Source of the DNA: Scardovia wiggsiae | GTDB lineage: Bacteria > Actinomycetota > Actinomycetes > Actinomycetales > Bifidobacteriaceae | DNA length: 64,000 nt | Direction of reading: 5' to 3' | NCBI RefSeq assembly: GCF_051045985.1 | Contig: NZ_CP157350.1 | Location: 558,001-622,000, forward strand | In this document: in pieces, positions 9,116 through 17,927 of the stretch | How positions within the stretch are numbered: position 1 is the stretch's first letter | Layout: the number at the start of each line of letters is the position of its first letter | Notes under the pieces: generated by a model | What the model was told of the DNA's origin: nothing | The model's input: the letters and a program-made list of their open reading frames with translations, nothing else | The model's database searches: none | Position numbers and translations under genes: made by a program

Positions 9116-10645
9116 TTAACGCACGTGAAGGGGCTTGCCGTCAGCTTTAAGCAGTGCCTCGCCGAGTGATTCGCTCAGCGTAGGGTGGGGATGGATAAGC
9201 CGGGCAGCATCAGCCAGAGGGATATGGTTCCCGATTATCTGTTCAGCCTCAGCAATCAGCTCGCCTGCACGCACTCCGGCTATGTGTATCCCGATCACAT
9301 AACGGGTATCCCCGCCTTTCCCGGGATGCCGTGCAGTAACAACAGTGATGCTCCCGCCTGACTGTTCCATAAGCACCCGTGAATTGGACAGGAGGGGAAG
9401 GACGGTTTCCTCAACATCTGTGAACTGTCCGGACAGCCCCTGTGCCTGCTCGGAAGTATACCCTACGCTTGTTGCCTCGGTTGTCGAGTAGACTACCTGC
9501 GGGACAGTTTTTTCATCGACCGGTCGGGGGAGGGTGCTTAATATCCCCTGTTCACAGGCGATGCTTTCAGCAATAACAATACCCTGCGCAAAAGCCTTAT
9601 GCGCAAGCTGGCGGCCGGCGGTCACATCCCCGGCTGCCCAGATATTGGGGATCGATGTTTTCCCGAACGGATCGGTTTTTATAATTCCATCGCTGCCTAT
9701 CGCAATATTGAGGCTGTGCAGCCAGGGGCTTTCCGTCGCAGGCCTGCGCCCGATAGCGATAAGCACCTTGTCTGCCTTGAATTCGAGCACTTCGCTGCTG
9801 TCCCCGGTACCGCGGGTATAGGAGATAACAGCCTGCGGCTTGCTTTCACGGGTTTCCGCAATATCTGTCACATGCGACGAAGGTATAAATTTTATCCCTG
9901 CGCGTTTCAGGCCCCGCATAACGGATGCCCCCATATGGCTATCGCCATGCGACAGGGGACGGCCTTTACGCATAAAAACAGTGACTGAGCTTCCCATCGC
10001 ATTCCAGAAGCTGGCGAACTCCAGTGCTATAGCCCCGGAGCCGATGATCCCCACAGTTTCCGGGATCTCTGCGAGCTCAAGTGCCCGGTCAGAATCAAGG
10101 ACCGTATCAGAGAATCCAACGCCTGGGAATGGTACTGTGCATGACCCTAAAGCGAGTATCACATTCCCTGCAGTGACGGATGTTTTCCCGGTGCCGTCAG
10201 CAGAGACCCGGACCGTATGCGGGCCATCCTTACCGCTGATTGAAGCATATCCTTTAATAACTGTTATCCCGCGGAAATCGATAAGGGATGCAAGGCCTGA
10301 AACCATCGTGCCGGTTATCTTTGCCTTCTGCTCAAACAGTTTCCCGGTATTTGCCGATACGGCGGTCTCATCTACAGAAATACCCCAATACTGTGCTTTT
10401 GATATCTCTTCGCGGGCATGGGCTGCGGTGAGCAGCGCCTTGGTGGGGATACACCCCCGGTTCAGGCAGGTACCTCCCAGGGTCGCGTCTTTTTCAATAA
10501 GCGCAGTTTTCAGCCCCAGCTCTGCGGCACGCAGTGCAGTTGCGTATCCGCCGGGGCCGGCTCCGATAACAGCAACGTCATAGTCATAACGGCCGGAGCT
10601 GCCGTGCTCCTGCCTTTTACGTATATTCCCGTTTGTCTGAGGCAT
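9116..10645 (-). CDS. lpdA: Dihydrolipoamide dehydrogenase (E3-type FAD disulfide oxidoreductase)
   Basis: Reoxidises dihydrolipoyl groups with NAD+. The 509 residues show the FAD-binding fold (AVIGAGPGGYATALRA), the redox pair in GGTCLNRGCIPTK (C60/C65), the NAD-binding fold (VGIIGSGAIALEFAS), a second FAD motif (NIWAAGDVTAG) and the C-terminal catalytic His-Glu in HPHPTLSESLGEAL. The ATG has only a poor ribosome site, but the 12-base gap after the DUF3043 stop suggests coupling. Bifidobacteria generally lack a full pyruvate dehydrogenase complex, so the partner E2 or lipoylated protein is not obvious; none is encoded here. Confidence 0.95.
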   Translation of the reverse strand: MPQTNGNIRKRQEHGSSGRYDYDVAVIGAGPGGYATALRAAELGLKTALIEKDATLGGTCLNRGCIPTKALLTAAHAREEISKAQYWGISVDETAVSANTGKLFEQKAKITGTMVSGLASLIDFRGITVIKGYASISGKDGPHTVRVSADGTGKTSVTAGNVILALGSCTVPFPGVGFSDTVLDSDRALELAEIPETVGIIGSGAIALEFASFWNAMGSSVTVFMRKGRPLSHGDSHMGASVMRGLKRAGIKFIPSSHVTDIAETRESKPQAVISYTRGTGDSSEVLEFKADKVLIAIGRRPATESPWLHSLNIAIGSDGIIKTDPFGKTSIPNIWAAGDVTAGRQLAHKAFAQGIVIAESIACEQGILSTLPRPVDEKTVPQVVYSTTEATSVGYTSEQAQGLSGQFTDVEETVLPLLSNSRVLMEQSGGSITVVTARHPGKGGDTRYVIGIHIAGVRAGELIAEAEQIIGNHIPLADAARLIHPHPTLSESLGEALLKADGKPLHVR

Positions 10646-10657
10646 AATCCGGCAATA

Positions 10658-11338
10658 CTACTTATCTTTTATAATATTTTTTTCGCGCCACTGCTTATAA
10701 CCGCTGTGTTTGGGATGGGCCGGTTTAGGCAGGCGCCAGCGGCGTATATTCATAGCCCGCTGGGCGGCATACATCCCGGAGCGCATTTTGCGGTTAACGC
10801 TTTCTTCACCGTAATGCAGGATAAGCTGCTTTTTCAGTCCGCGCCACATAATAATCAGATCAGCCACGGCAACAAAGAAATATGCGTAAATCAGGACCAT
10901 AAGCACAAGGGCGAGGGCAGGGAACCATCTGATCACGACCAGCGACAGGACGAGGACAACGAGGATGAAGGGCATGAAGTATTCTGCAATATTCCACCGG
11001 GAATCTACGTAATTTCGGATATAAATACGGAATGGGAGACGCTCAGCGGCAGGCATATGTGCAATGTCGCCCGTACGCATTGCTTCGTATTCCTTGTCCT
11101 GGCGTTCACGGGACCGGAGCCGGGCAGCTTTGCGGCTTGCCTTACGGTCTTTGGGAACCAGAGGGCGCAGCTTTCGGGCCTCTGCCTGGCTGCGTTTAGG
11201 GGTAGGCCTGCCTTTTTTGCTGCTGCCGGCAGCATTACCGGCATTATCGGATGAAGCTGCCTGTGATGAGGTGCCGCTGCCTTCATCTGATAGAGCAGTT
11301 TCGGAGTCTTTTTTCCTCTTGAATAAGTTCCATTCCAT
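10658..11338 (-). CDS. DUF3043 family membrane protein
   Basis: A 226-residue actinobacterial protein of unknown function. The N-terminus is polar with KGRPTPKRSQAEARKLRP and VPKDRKASRKAARL, both typical of DUF3043. The family block RLPFRIYIRNYVDSRWN and two hydrophobic helices follow (EYFMPFILVVLVLSLVVI and ALALVLMVLIYAYFFVAV), then WRGLKKQL and a basic tail. It is the first gene of the minus-strand run ending in glnA; the ribosome site is weak. Its 5' side faces the riboswitch-led thiamine operon on the other strand. Confidence 0.9.
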   Translation of the reverse strand: MEWNLFKRKKDSETALSDEGSGTSSQAASSDNAGNAAGSSKKGRPTPKRSQAEARKLRPLVPKDRKASRKAARLRSRERQDKEYEAMRTGDIAHMPAAERLPFRIYIRNYVDSRWNIAEYFMPFILVVLVLSLVVIRWFPALALVLMVLIYAYFFVAVADLIIMWRGLKKQLILHYGEESVNRKMRSGMYAAQRAMNIRRWRLPKPAHPKHSGYKQWREKNIIKDK

Positions 11339-11413
11339 GGTTTTTTACCATACCGGCAAGGATAGACGCTAAACGCTGCAATTATCGCTGCCCTGTGCAA
11401 TTATAGGAACTGA

Positions 11414-11581
11414 CACGGGTGCTTTACCCTTCTGCCCGGCAGACAGGTCATACGGATACCTGTATGGTATCCCGATCTTCTGCTGCAGGGGGCAAGGCTG
11501 AGAAACGGTCTGGCTGCCAGGCCGATACCGATAGAACGTCCACCGGGTAATACCGGCATACGGAAAGTCGCTTGACCCGTG
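11414..11581 (+). promoter_or_regulatory. TPP riboswitch (THI element) with two insertions
   Basis: P1 is formed by CACGGGT (11414-11420) and ACCCGTG (11575-11581). The conserved GGCTGAGA is at 11496-11503. The second half has the expected GAAC at 11533, the P5 stem CCGG-GTAATA-CCGG matching the family GGAUAAUGCC loop, and GGAAAG after it. P4 is short (CCG/CGG). Unlike compact examples, the P3 arm is long (about 75 bases), and an extra stem-loop (GGTCTGG-CTG-CCAGGCC, 11507-11523) sits between GAGA and P4. It ends 34 bases before the ykoE start, which fits control of transport by thiamine pyrophosphate. Confidence 0.88.
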
Positions 11582-11614
11582 CTTTTCGAGTATTTTACTA
11601 AGGAAAGGCACATT

Positions 11615-12292
11615 ATGGACTCGAATATTCCATCAGTACAACCAGTACATTCCCGATCTCCACGCACGGCTCTTCTGCGGTGGCGTGTGGTAGATATCGT
11701 CGTCGCCTCGGTTATAGGGGTAGTCAGTGCTTTTATCTATTGGGGAGGGGCATGGGCTTATCAGGCGCTTAAGCCTGCCTTCGCGTTCATCCCGGGGCTG
11801 ATAGGCCTCGTTAACGGACTGTTCCTTTTCGCTGGGCCGCTTGCAGCGATCATAATAAGGAAACCGGGGGCTGCTGTTTATGCTGAGATGGTGGCAGCCC
11901 TGCTTGAATCCCTTCTCGGCAACGCCTGGGGAGGTGCTGAAACGGTTATCAGCGGGCTCCTTCAGGGGATCGGTGCAGAACTGGTTTTCCTTTTTTGCCT
12001 TTACAGGGTGTGGAACTGGTTCACTGCGGTATTGTCGGGGCTGTTCTCCGCAGCTGCATGCTACATAGGATATGCGGTTCTGGGATACCTGCAGGGGTCA
12101 TCTGCTGTGAAAAAGGCTGTTGAAGGTGTAAGCACAATAGTTTCCGGGGCAGTTATCGCCGGGATATGTATGTGGCTCCTTTACCTGGCGATCGCGAAAA
12201 CCGGTGCTTTGGACCGTTTCCCGTCAGGGCAGGCAGTGCGTATGAAGGTACAGGATGGGCAGGATAATGTGTCAGCGGCTGAAGCTGAGTGA
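11615..12292 (+). CDS. ykoE: ECF transporter substrate-binding (S) component, YkoE family
   Basis: YkoE is the membrane subunit that captures thiamine precursor (HMP) or thiamine for an energy-coupling-factor transporter. The 225 residues contain about five or six hydrophobic helices, with VVDIVVASVIGVVSAFIYW, FIPGLIGLVNGLFLFAGPL, the charged AAIIIRKPGAAVYAEMVAA and LLQGIGAELVFLF typical of the family. The ATG at 11615 is chosen over an upstream GTG inside the riboswitch because AAGGAAAGG precedes it. Substrate is supported by the TPP riboswitch just ahead and the ATPase/T-component gene behind. Confidence 0.92.
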   Translation: MDSNIPSVQPVHSRSPRTALLRWRVVDIVVASVIGVVSAFIYWGGAWAYQALKPAFAFIPGLIGLVNGLFLFAGPLAAIIIRKPGAAVYAEMVAALLESLLGNAWGGAETVISGLLQGIGAELVFLFCLYRVWNWFTAVLSGLFSAAACYIGYAVLGYLQGSSAVKKAVEGVSTIVSGAVIAGICMWLLYLAIAKTGALDRFPSGQAVRMKVQDGQDNVSAAEAE

Positions 12293-12373
12293 TATGCTTT
12301 CTGCGTTGGAGGACAGCAATGCGGCGGCCGGCAGATACCGCAGCAGCCGCTGTCAGCCCGGGGATTCGGAACC

Positions 12374-14917
12374 ATGGCACAGCCTTGCTCAATAGTATTC
12401 ACTGATTGGGGGTACCGGCCCGCCCTGCGCTGGCAGTGGGCCGTCCGCCATCTTAGCCTGACCATAGATGCCGGGGAGCGTGTGCTCCTTATGGGGGCTT
12501 CCTGCATAGGGAAATCGACTATCCTGCAGGCTGCGGCAGGGCTTTTAGGTACATCGCGCGGGGCTTGGGCAGACGATGCAGATGATAAGGGGCTTCCGTC
12601 TCAGCGCGCAGTATCCCTGGATGCACGGCCGGATGAAGATGGCGGCATAGGGGAGGGCAGCATCTTTATTGACGGGAAGCCCCCCACGGAATCAATAGGG
12701 CGCTGCGGCCTGGTGCTGCAGGATCCGGAGGCGCAGACGGTTTTTGAGCGGACGGCGGATAATGTGGCGTTCGGCCCTGAGAACATGGGTGTCGAACGCA
12801 GCAGGATAACGCAGCGTGTCCATACGGCTATGGAGGAAACGGGTCTCGGCAGTGTGCAATGGCACAGGCAGGCAGCGCATTTAAGCGGAGGGCAGGCTCA
12901 GAGGCTTGCGCTTGCAGGGGTCCTGTCCATGCGGCCCGATGCCCTGCTTCTTGATGAACCGGCATCAATGATCGATCCTGCCGGAGTGCGGAGCCTGGTG
13001 CATGCTATCCGTACTGTTTTAGACGCTGAAAACCCTACTATGCTCCTTGTGGAGCACAAAGCTGATGAATGGCTGGATATTATTACCCGGGTAGTTGTCC
13101 TCGGCAGCGATGGCGGTTCAACGGCTATTGCTGCGGACGGCGCCCCGGATGATGTTTTTGGCGGACATCTTCAGGAACTGGATGATCTGGGGGTGTGGGT
13201 CCCGCAGCGGTACAGGAAGAAGCCGTACCTTAATGCCAAAGATGCCAAAGATATAGGTATCCATACCGCTGCCGGCAGCACAGCCATGGGCAGCCCTGCT
13301 GCGCCTGATGCTTCAGCGGACCGGCCCGTTCTGAGTGCCGATATTGCCCTTACTGCCGAAGACCTTGCGATCGGGTACAACAGCATCCCCATTGCTGAGC
13401 ATATCAGCTGCGCGTTCCGGTCCGGCGAGATCACTGCGCTGACCGGTGACAATGGCTCCGGAAAATCGACGCTGGCCCTCACTCTGGCGGGGCTGCTTGA
13501 ACCGGTATCCGGTACGGTAACAGCAGGCAGGCGTGTCCAGGGGGATTTAGGGTCCTCGGATCCCGCAGGCTGGGGATCGCCTGACCTTGCCCAAAGGATC
13601 CAGTATGTGTTCCAGAACCCTGAACATCAGTTTGCAGCGGGGACAGTGCTGGGAGAAGTCCTGCTGTCGATTGGCAGCGAGCCTCAGGGAAGCGCGGCAG
13701 CGAAAGCGCACAGCCTTTTGGAGCGGTATGGGCTGGACGGCCTGTCTGCAGCTAATCCGTATACCCTGTCCGGAGGGCAGAAGCGGAGGCTTACTGTTGC
13801 AGCGGCGCTTGCAGCCGAACCCGAAGTCCTGATCCTGGATGAGCCTACATTCGGGCAGGACCGTAAGACGTGGGAATATATGGTCGATATGATCTCAGGC
13901 CTCAGGGACCAGGGGAAGTGCATTGTCGTTGTCACCCATGACGAAGAGTTCATTGAACGTATCGGTGCGCGTGTGATCCGACTGCAGCCTGTTGGCCTGG
14001 GCGCAGACAGCCCGGGGGCGGATCCGCCAGGTATGGGGTGCCCGGATGCAGGCCATGCGCCTCATACCGCCTGCGCAGATCCAGGGATACCGCAGACTAT
14101 CGGCGTTACCCCTCAGCGGCAGCGCTGTGAAGAGGAGAAACGGTCCAGCCCTTCAAAAATTATTGCATCCATCAATCCTGCTGTCCGTCTCCTGGGGGCA
14201 CTGGTATTGTGCCTGCTGATGGTCATAAGCCTTGATATTGTTTCTTCTTCAGCGGCATGCTTCCTTGTTTTTGTATCCCTCACCGCGGCGAAGTATGGGA
14301 TACGGGAGATAATCCGGCGGACATGGATCATTTTTCTTGGGTCTGCAGCATCGGCAGTATCCGTGCTCCTGTATGGGCAGGTGTCCGGGCAGGTCTATGC
14401 ACACTGGGGGATCATAACGGTTTCACAGGGGTCGGTTATGCTTGCGCTGGCAACCGCGCTGCGCATTATTGCTATAGGCGTCCCTGCAATTGCCCTGATA
14501 TCGGGTATTGATCCCACCGGCCTGGCTGACGCTTTCTCACAACAGTTCCATTTGCCTGACCGCTTCGTCTACGGCGGGCTGGCAGGGATGCGTCTGTTCT
14601 CAGTTATTTCAGACGACTGGGCTGCCCTGTCCTTATCGCGCAGGTCACGCGGGATCGGCGGGAAATCTAGAACAGCAGATTTCTTATCCCAGAGTTTTGC
14701 CCTCCTGGTCCTTTCCATACGGCGGTCAACATCCCTGTCAACTGCAATGCAGGCGCGCGGATTCGGCGGATATCGCAAAAGGTCCCATTGGAGGCTGAGC
14801 ACTGTGCATAAACGGGATTATGTGTATGTTGCGCTATGTATTGCGATACCTGTACTTGCACTGCTTGCAGCATGGTTTGCAGGTACATTCACCTTTATGG
14901 GGCATGTTAATGCCTGA
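12374..14917 (+). CDS. ykoD: ECF transporter: tandem ATPase fused to transmembrane T component (YkoD-YkoC fusion)
   Basis: One 847-residue chain supplies three subunits. ATPase 1 (~1-270): Walker A GASCIGKST, Q-loop VLQDPEAQ, signature LSGGQAQRL, Walker B ALLLDEP, switch VEHKADEW. ATPase 2 (~330-540): GDNGSGKST, VFQNPEHQF, LSGGQKRRL, VLILDEPTFGQD, VTHDEE. A Gly/Pro/Ala linker joins a CbiQ-type T component (~590-847) with several helices and the coupling motifs RRSRGIGG and MQARGFGG. With YkoE this makes a complete importer for thiamine or HMP. The start ATG has a weak ribosome site; a 33-codon frame (12294-12395) overlaps it and could couple its translation to ykoE. YkoC is a separate gene in Bacillus. 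Confidence 0.93.
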   Translation: MAQPCSIVFTDWGYRPALRWQWAVRHLSLTIDAGERVLLMGASCIGKSTILQAAAGLLGTSRGAWADDADDKGLPSQRAVSLDARPDEDGGIGEGSIFIDGKPPTESIGRCGLVLQDPEAQTVFERTADNVAFGPENMGVERSRITQRVHTAMEETGLGSVQWHRQAAHLSGGQAQRLALAGVLSMRPDALLLDEPASMIDPAGVRSLVHAIRTVLDAENPTMLLVEHKADEWLDIITRVVVLGSDGGSTAIAADGAPDDVFGGHLQELDDLGVWVPQRYRKKPYLNAKDAKDIGIHTAAGSTAMGSPAAPDASADRPVLSADIALTAEDLAIGYNSIPIAEHISCAFRSGEITALTGDNGSGKSTLALTLAGLLEPVSGTVTAGRRVQGDLGSSDPAGWGSPDLAQRIQYVFQNPEHQFAAGTVLGEVLLSIGSEPQGSAAAKAHSLLERYGLDGLSAANPYTLSGGQKRRLTVAAALAAEPEVLILDEPTFGQDRKTWEYMVDMISGLRDQGKCIVVVTHDEEFIERIGARVIRLQPVGLGADSPGADPPGMGCPDAGHAPHTACADPGIPQTIGVTPQRQRCEEEKRSSPSKIIASINPAVRLLGALVLCLLMVISLDIVSSSAACFLVFVSLTAAKYGIREIIRRTWIIFLGSAASAVSVLLYGQVSGQVYAHWGIITVSQGSVMLALATALRIIAIGVPAIALISGIDPTGLADAFSQQFHLPDRFVYGGLAGMRLFSVISDDWAALSLSRRSRGIGGKSRTADFLSQSFALLVLSIRRSTSLSTAMQARGFGGYRKRSHWRLSTVHKRDYVYVALCIAIPVLALLAAWFAGTFTFMGHVNA

Positions 14918-14989
14918 AGGCATATTAGAAGGGATATACGGGCGTGTTTTTTGAAAGGGGAAGGGAAAAGAAAAGAAGGAAGGGGAAGG

Positions 14990-16195
14990 CTAAAGGATCA
15001 AATGGGCAGCGGTAAGCAGGATCGCAAGGAAAATGACATTGGTAACAGTATAGACGCCGAGGTATTTCCCCTTCTGGTCCGGATACTTCCCAGTAACTGC
15101 CTTGAACGAAACAAGGGATGCCATTGAAGCGATAAGTGTCCCCATACCGCCGAGGTTCGTCCCGACAATAAGCTCTTTCCATGCCGAAGAGAAGTTGGAG
15201 AGCAGGAGTGTTGAAGGGACGTTGCTGATAAGCTGGCTTGCACCTACGGATACATCAAGGGGATCGATCTGCACAAGATGCGCAGCCAGTGTGTAGAATT
15301 CCGGTACCCGCTTCATATTCCCGATGAAGATAAAGAACGCGATGAAGGTGAGGGGAAGCCCCCAGTCCACGTGGAAGAAGGCTCGGCGGTCGCAGAACAT
15401 GAAAGCTGCAAAGCAGATCACTACCATAGCCCACATGGGTATAAGGCCGGCCACTTCTAAGGTACACACAACAAACAGGGCGATATAGACGCCTAGCCGC
15501 CATCCTCCGTAGCCGGCACCGTATCCGATGATGCGGATCTCATCAGGGGCTTCCGTATCGGGATGCGGGGCAAGGATATTACGTTCAATAGTGTCTGCAT
15601 CCAGCCCCTCAAAACCAGGTATAGGCTTGCTGCTGAAAAAGATGAATGTTGCAATAACAAGCAGTACCGCTGCTATGCCTGAATATGGCGCCATGATGAG
15701 GATAAAATCGCCCATCGGCATATTGGTTTTTGCCTTCAGATAAAGGTTATGCGCGTTGCCGATAGGGGTAAGCATGCTTCCAAGGTTCGCCCCAAGCGTC
15801 ATAAGGGTCACTGCAAGGACTGTCTTATCCTCCATCCCGGCCATAATCATAACCGCGATGGCAAAGGGCACGAAAGTCACCAGAGCTACATCATTAGTGA
15901 TGAACATGCTGGAGAAAAAAGTGAGGCTGATAAAAATCAGTACCAGCAGCCGCGGTGTGCGGGCGTGGCTCAGCATTTTTGCACCTATGATGCGGAAAAC
16001 ACCGATCCTCTGGAGCCCCGCCACTACGAGCATCAGGCATACGAGCTGGGCAATGGTATGTGTGTGTATATATCCAAGATACTGGCTGTCCGGATGGACA
16101 ATAAAACAAGATATGATCGCAAGGATAGCGGCGATAACGAGTATAGTTTCCCGCTTAAGCGTCTGCCTGATCCAGCGTCTCACCGCATCCTCCAT
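14990..16195 (-). CDS. SLC13/ArsB-NhaD superfamily anion or cation carrier
   Basis: A 401-residue polytopic carrier with about ten or eleven hydrophobic segments. Typical superfamily stretches are SSMFITNDVALVTFVPFAI and LMTLGANLGSMLTPIGNAHN (the paired Asn-containing hairpin motifs), repeated later as LISNVPSTLLLSNF and VGTNLGGMGTLIASMASL. This internal duplication is expected of the fold. It resembles YbiR/NhaD/citrate carriers; the substrate cannot be read from sequence. The gene converges on ykoD and begins close to a tRNA on the same strand; its ribosome site is poor, so the exact start is less sure. Confidence 0.85.
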   Translation of the reverse strand: MEDAVRRWIRQTLKRETILVIAAILAIISCFIVHPDSQYLGYIHTHTIAQLVCLMLVVAGLQRIGVFRIIGAKMLSHARTPRLLVLIFISLTFFSSMFITNDVALVTFVPFAIAVMIMAGMEDKTVLAVTLMTLGANLGSMLTPIGNAHNLYLKAKTNMPMGDFILIMAPYSGIAAVLLVIATFIFFSSKPIPGFEGLDADTIERNILAPHPDTEAPDEIRIIGYGAGYGGWRLGVYIALFVVCTLEVAGLIPMWAMVVICFAAFMFCDRRAFFHVDWGLPLTFIAFFIFIGNMKRVPEFYTLAAHLVQIDPLDVSVGASQLISNVPSTLLLSNFSSAWKELIVGTNLGGMGTLIASMASLVSFKAVTGKYPDQKGKYLGVYTVTNVIFLAILLTAAHLIL

Positions 16196-16214
16196 GGAAA
16201 GTGCAACTAAAACG

Positions 16215-16288
16215 TGGCCCCAATCAGATTCGAACTGACGACCTTGAAATTAGAAGTTTCCTGCTCTATCCAGCTGAGCTACGGGGCC
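16215..16288 (-). tRNA. tRNA-Arg (anticodon TCT)
   Basis: On the minus strand a 74-base cloverleaf folds: acceptor GGCCCCG/TGGGGCC, D arm GCTC/GAGC, anticodon loop CTTCTAA giving TCT, T arm GTCAG-TTCGAAT-CTGAT, discriminator A. The outermost anticodon-stem pair (27-43) is G-A. No CCA is encoded. It reads AGA codons. Confidence 0.95.
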
Positions 16289-16438
16289 GCAGTACCATGA
16301 GCGGGCAACGGTGTGATGCGCACTCAGACACTACCTATATCTTATCAAAATCGTGCAACATCGGGTGTCGCAAGGCAACCCGCCTGATAAGGGCCTTCTG
16401 TGCCGGTGTTGAGCCTGCTGTGCTTTATACTGGGGTTT

Positions 16439-17830
16439 ATGACGCTTCTGGATTCTTATTATGTGCCGGGCCTGTATGTTGAAGACCATTCTGTTGATGT
16501 GCCTTTAGACTGGGGCGGTGCGGACGGCATCACTGCGGGCAGTACCGGTATCCCAGGCGGTGCAGGCAGCGGGCTGAAACTGTTTTACCGGACAGTGTGT
16601 GCAGCTGGGCATGCGCATGATGACATGCCGCTTCTCCTTTTCCTGCAGGGAGGTCCCGGCGGTGCAGGTCCCCGCCCGTACAGCGCGGATTCGGTCCCGT
16701 GGCTTGCTGAAGCCGTCAAACACTACCGCGTTGTCCTTCCTGACCAGCGCGGCACCGGCAGGTCTTCACGCATTGATTCCCATATCATGCAGCGTTTTGC
16801 TGACGATCCGCGCGCCGGTGCGGACTATCTCCATCATTTCCTGGCAGATTCGGTCATCAGGGATTTTGAGTATCTGCGCCGGTCCGAATTTGGCGGCGTG
16901 CAGTGGATGACCTTAGGCCAGTCATATGGCGGGTTCCTTACCCTCACCTATCTGTCGCTGTACCCTGAGGCTGTGCAGGCATCGTTTATTACCGGCGGCG
17001 TTATGCATATCCCCGGTGATCCAAAAGAAGTATATGAGCATACAGTTCCGCGCATGTATAAAAAGACTCAGCAATATTATAGCCGCTATCCGCAGGATAT
17101 AAAACGTATAAATATAATTGCTGATTATATTTCGTCCCATGACGTCCGGTTGCCTAATGGTGATCCGTTCACAGTGAGGCGGCTGCAGATGCTGGGCGGC
17201 GATTTCGGTATGAAGCCGGGTTATGAACGCATGCATTGGACTGTTGACGGGGCGCTCGCCGGCCTGGACGGAAGTGTGCCTGAGGGTCCCGGGCATGCGG
17301 GGGATATCCAGCTGTCTGACGGGTTCCTCCAGGAAGTCCTGAGCCTTACTTCCTCATATGCAAGCCCTCTGTACTGGCCTCTGCAGGAGTTCATCTATCA
17401 GAATGGGGACTGTGCTCCGGCAGGATGGGCAGCTTCGCATGTTATTGGTTCAGACCCCCGATTCAGCACGGATGCGCGCCCTCTGGCTTTCATCGGGGAG
17501 GCTGCACTCCCAGAAATGTTTGAAGAGGACAGTTCACTGAAACCGTTCCGGGATCCTGTTAGCCTTATGATGTCTGATACCCATTGGGGCACGATCTATG
17601 ATGCCGCCCAGCTCGCGGCCAACGAGGTGCCGCTGCGGTGCGCCGTGTATTTTGATGACATGTATGTGGACAGTTCCCTGCAGCTTGATACGCTGAGCCG
17701 CGTAGGCAATTCGTATGCGTGGGTAACCAACCGGTACGAGCATGACGGCGCGAGGGCTTCGGCCGATGTTTTTGCGCACCTGTATCAGGAAGCAATGGAT
17801 CACGGTGATTTAGACAGGCAGCGGCAGTAA
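16439..17830 (+). CDS. Alpha/beta-hydrolase, proline iminopeptidase-like (peptidase family S33)
   Basis: Family members release N-terminal proline or other residues from short peptides in the cytoplasm. The 463 residues show the oxyanion motif LQGGPGGAGPRP, the DQRGTGRSS segment, and the nucleophile Ser162 in GQSYGGFLTLTY. The acid is probably in AVYFDDMYVDSS and the base His in NRYEHDGARAS near the C-terminus. No signal peptide is evident. The ATG at 16439 is chosen because family similarity begins soon after (YYVPGLYVEDHSVDVPLDW); the ribosome site is weak. Stand-alone gene between tRNA-Arg and ychF. Confidence 0.88.
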   Translation: MTLLDSYYVPGLYVEDHSVDVPLDWGGADGITAGSTGIPGGAGSGLKLFYRTVCAAGHAHDDMPLLLFLQGGPGGAGPRPYSADSVPWLAEAVKHYRVVLPDQRGTGRSSRIDSHIMQRFADDPRAGADYLHHFLADSVIRDFEYLRRSEFGGVQWMTLGQSYGGFLTLTYLSLYPEAVQASFITGGVMHIPGDPKEVYEHTVPRMYKKTQQYYSRYPQDIKRINIIADYISSHDVRLPNGDPFTVRRLQMLGGDFGMKPGYERMHWTVDGALAGLDGSVPEGPGHAGDIQLSDGFLQEVLSLTSSYASPLYWPLQEFIYQNGDCAPAGWAASHVIGSDPRFSTDARPLAFIGEAALPEMFEEDSSLKPFRDPVSLMMSDTHWGTIYDAAQLAANEVPLRCAVYFDDMYVDSSLQLDTLSRVGNSYAWVTNRYEHDGARASADVFAHLYQEAMDHGDLDRQRQ

Positions 17831-17927
17831 GGCCGTCAGCAGACGATGGTGAAGGCATAGCTGCTGGACCGCTTTTGTTATCGTTGCGCCTCAGCCTTCG
17901 TCATCCCTCAACCCTAAACTGAAAAGC

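Noticed and set aside
10418..11254. 278-codon plus-strand frame across lpdA and DUF3043
   Set aside because: Spans two opposite-strand genes with clear family motifs, and has none of its own.
12293..12400. Possible frameshift at the beginning of the fused YkoD gene
   Set aside because: The frame upstream has no usable start codon, but similarity to ATPase N-termini begins right after ATG 12374, so no frameshift is needed.
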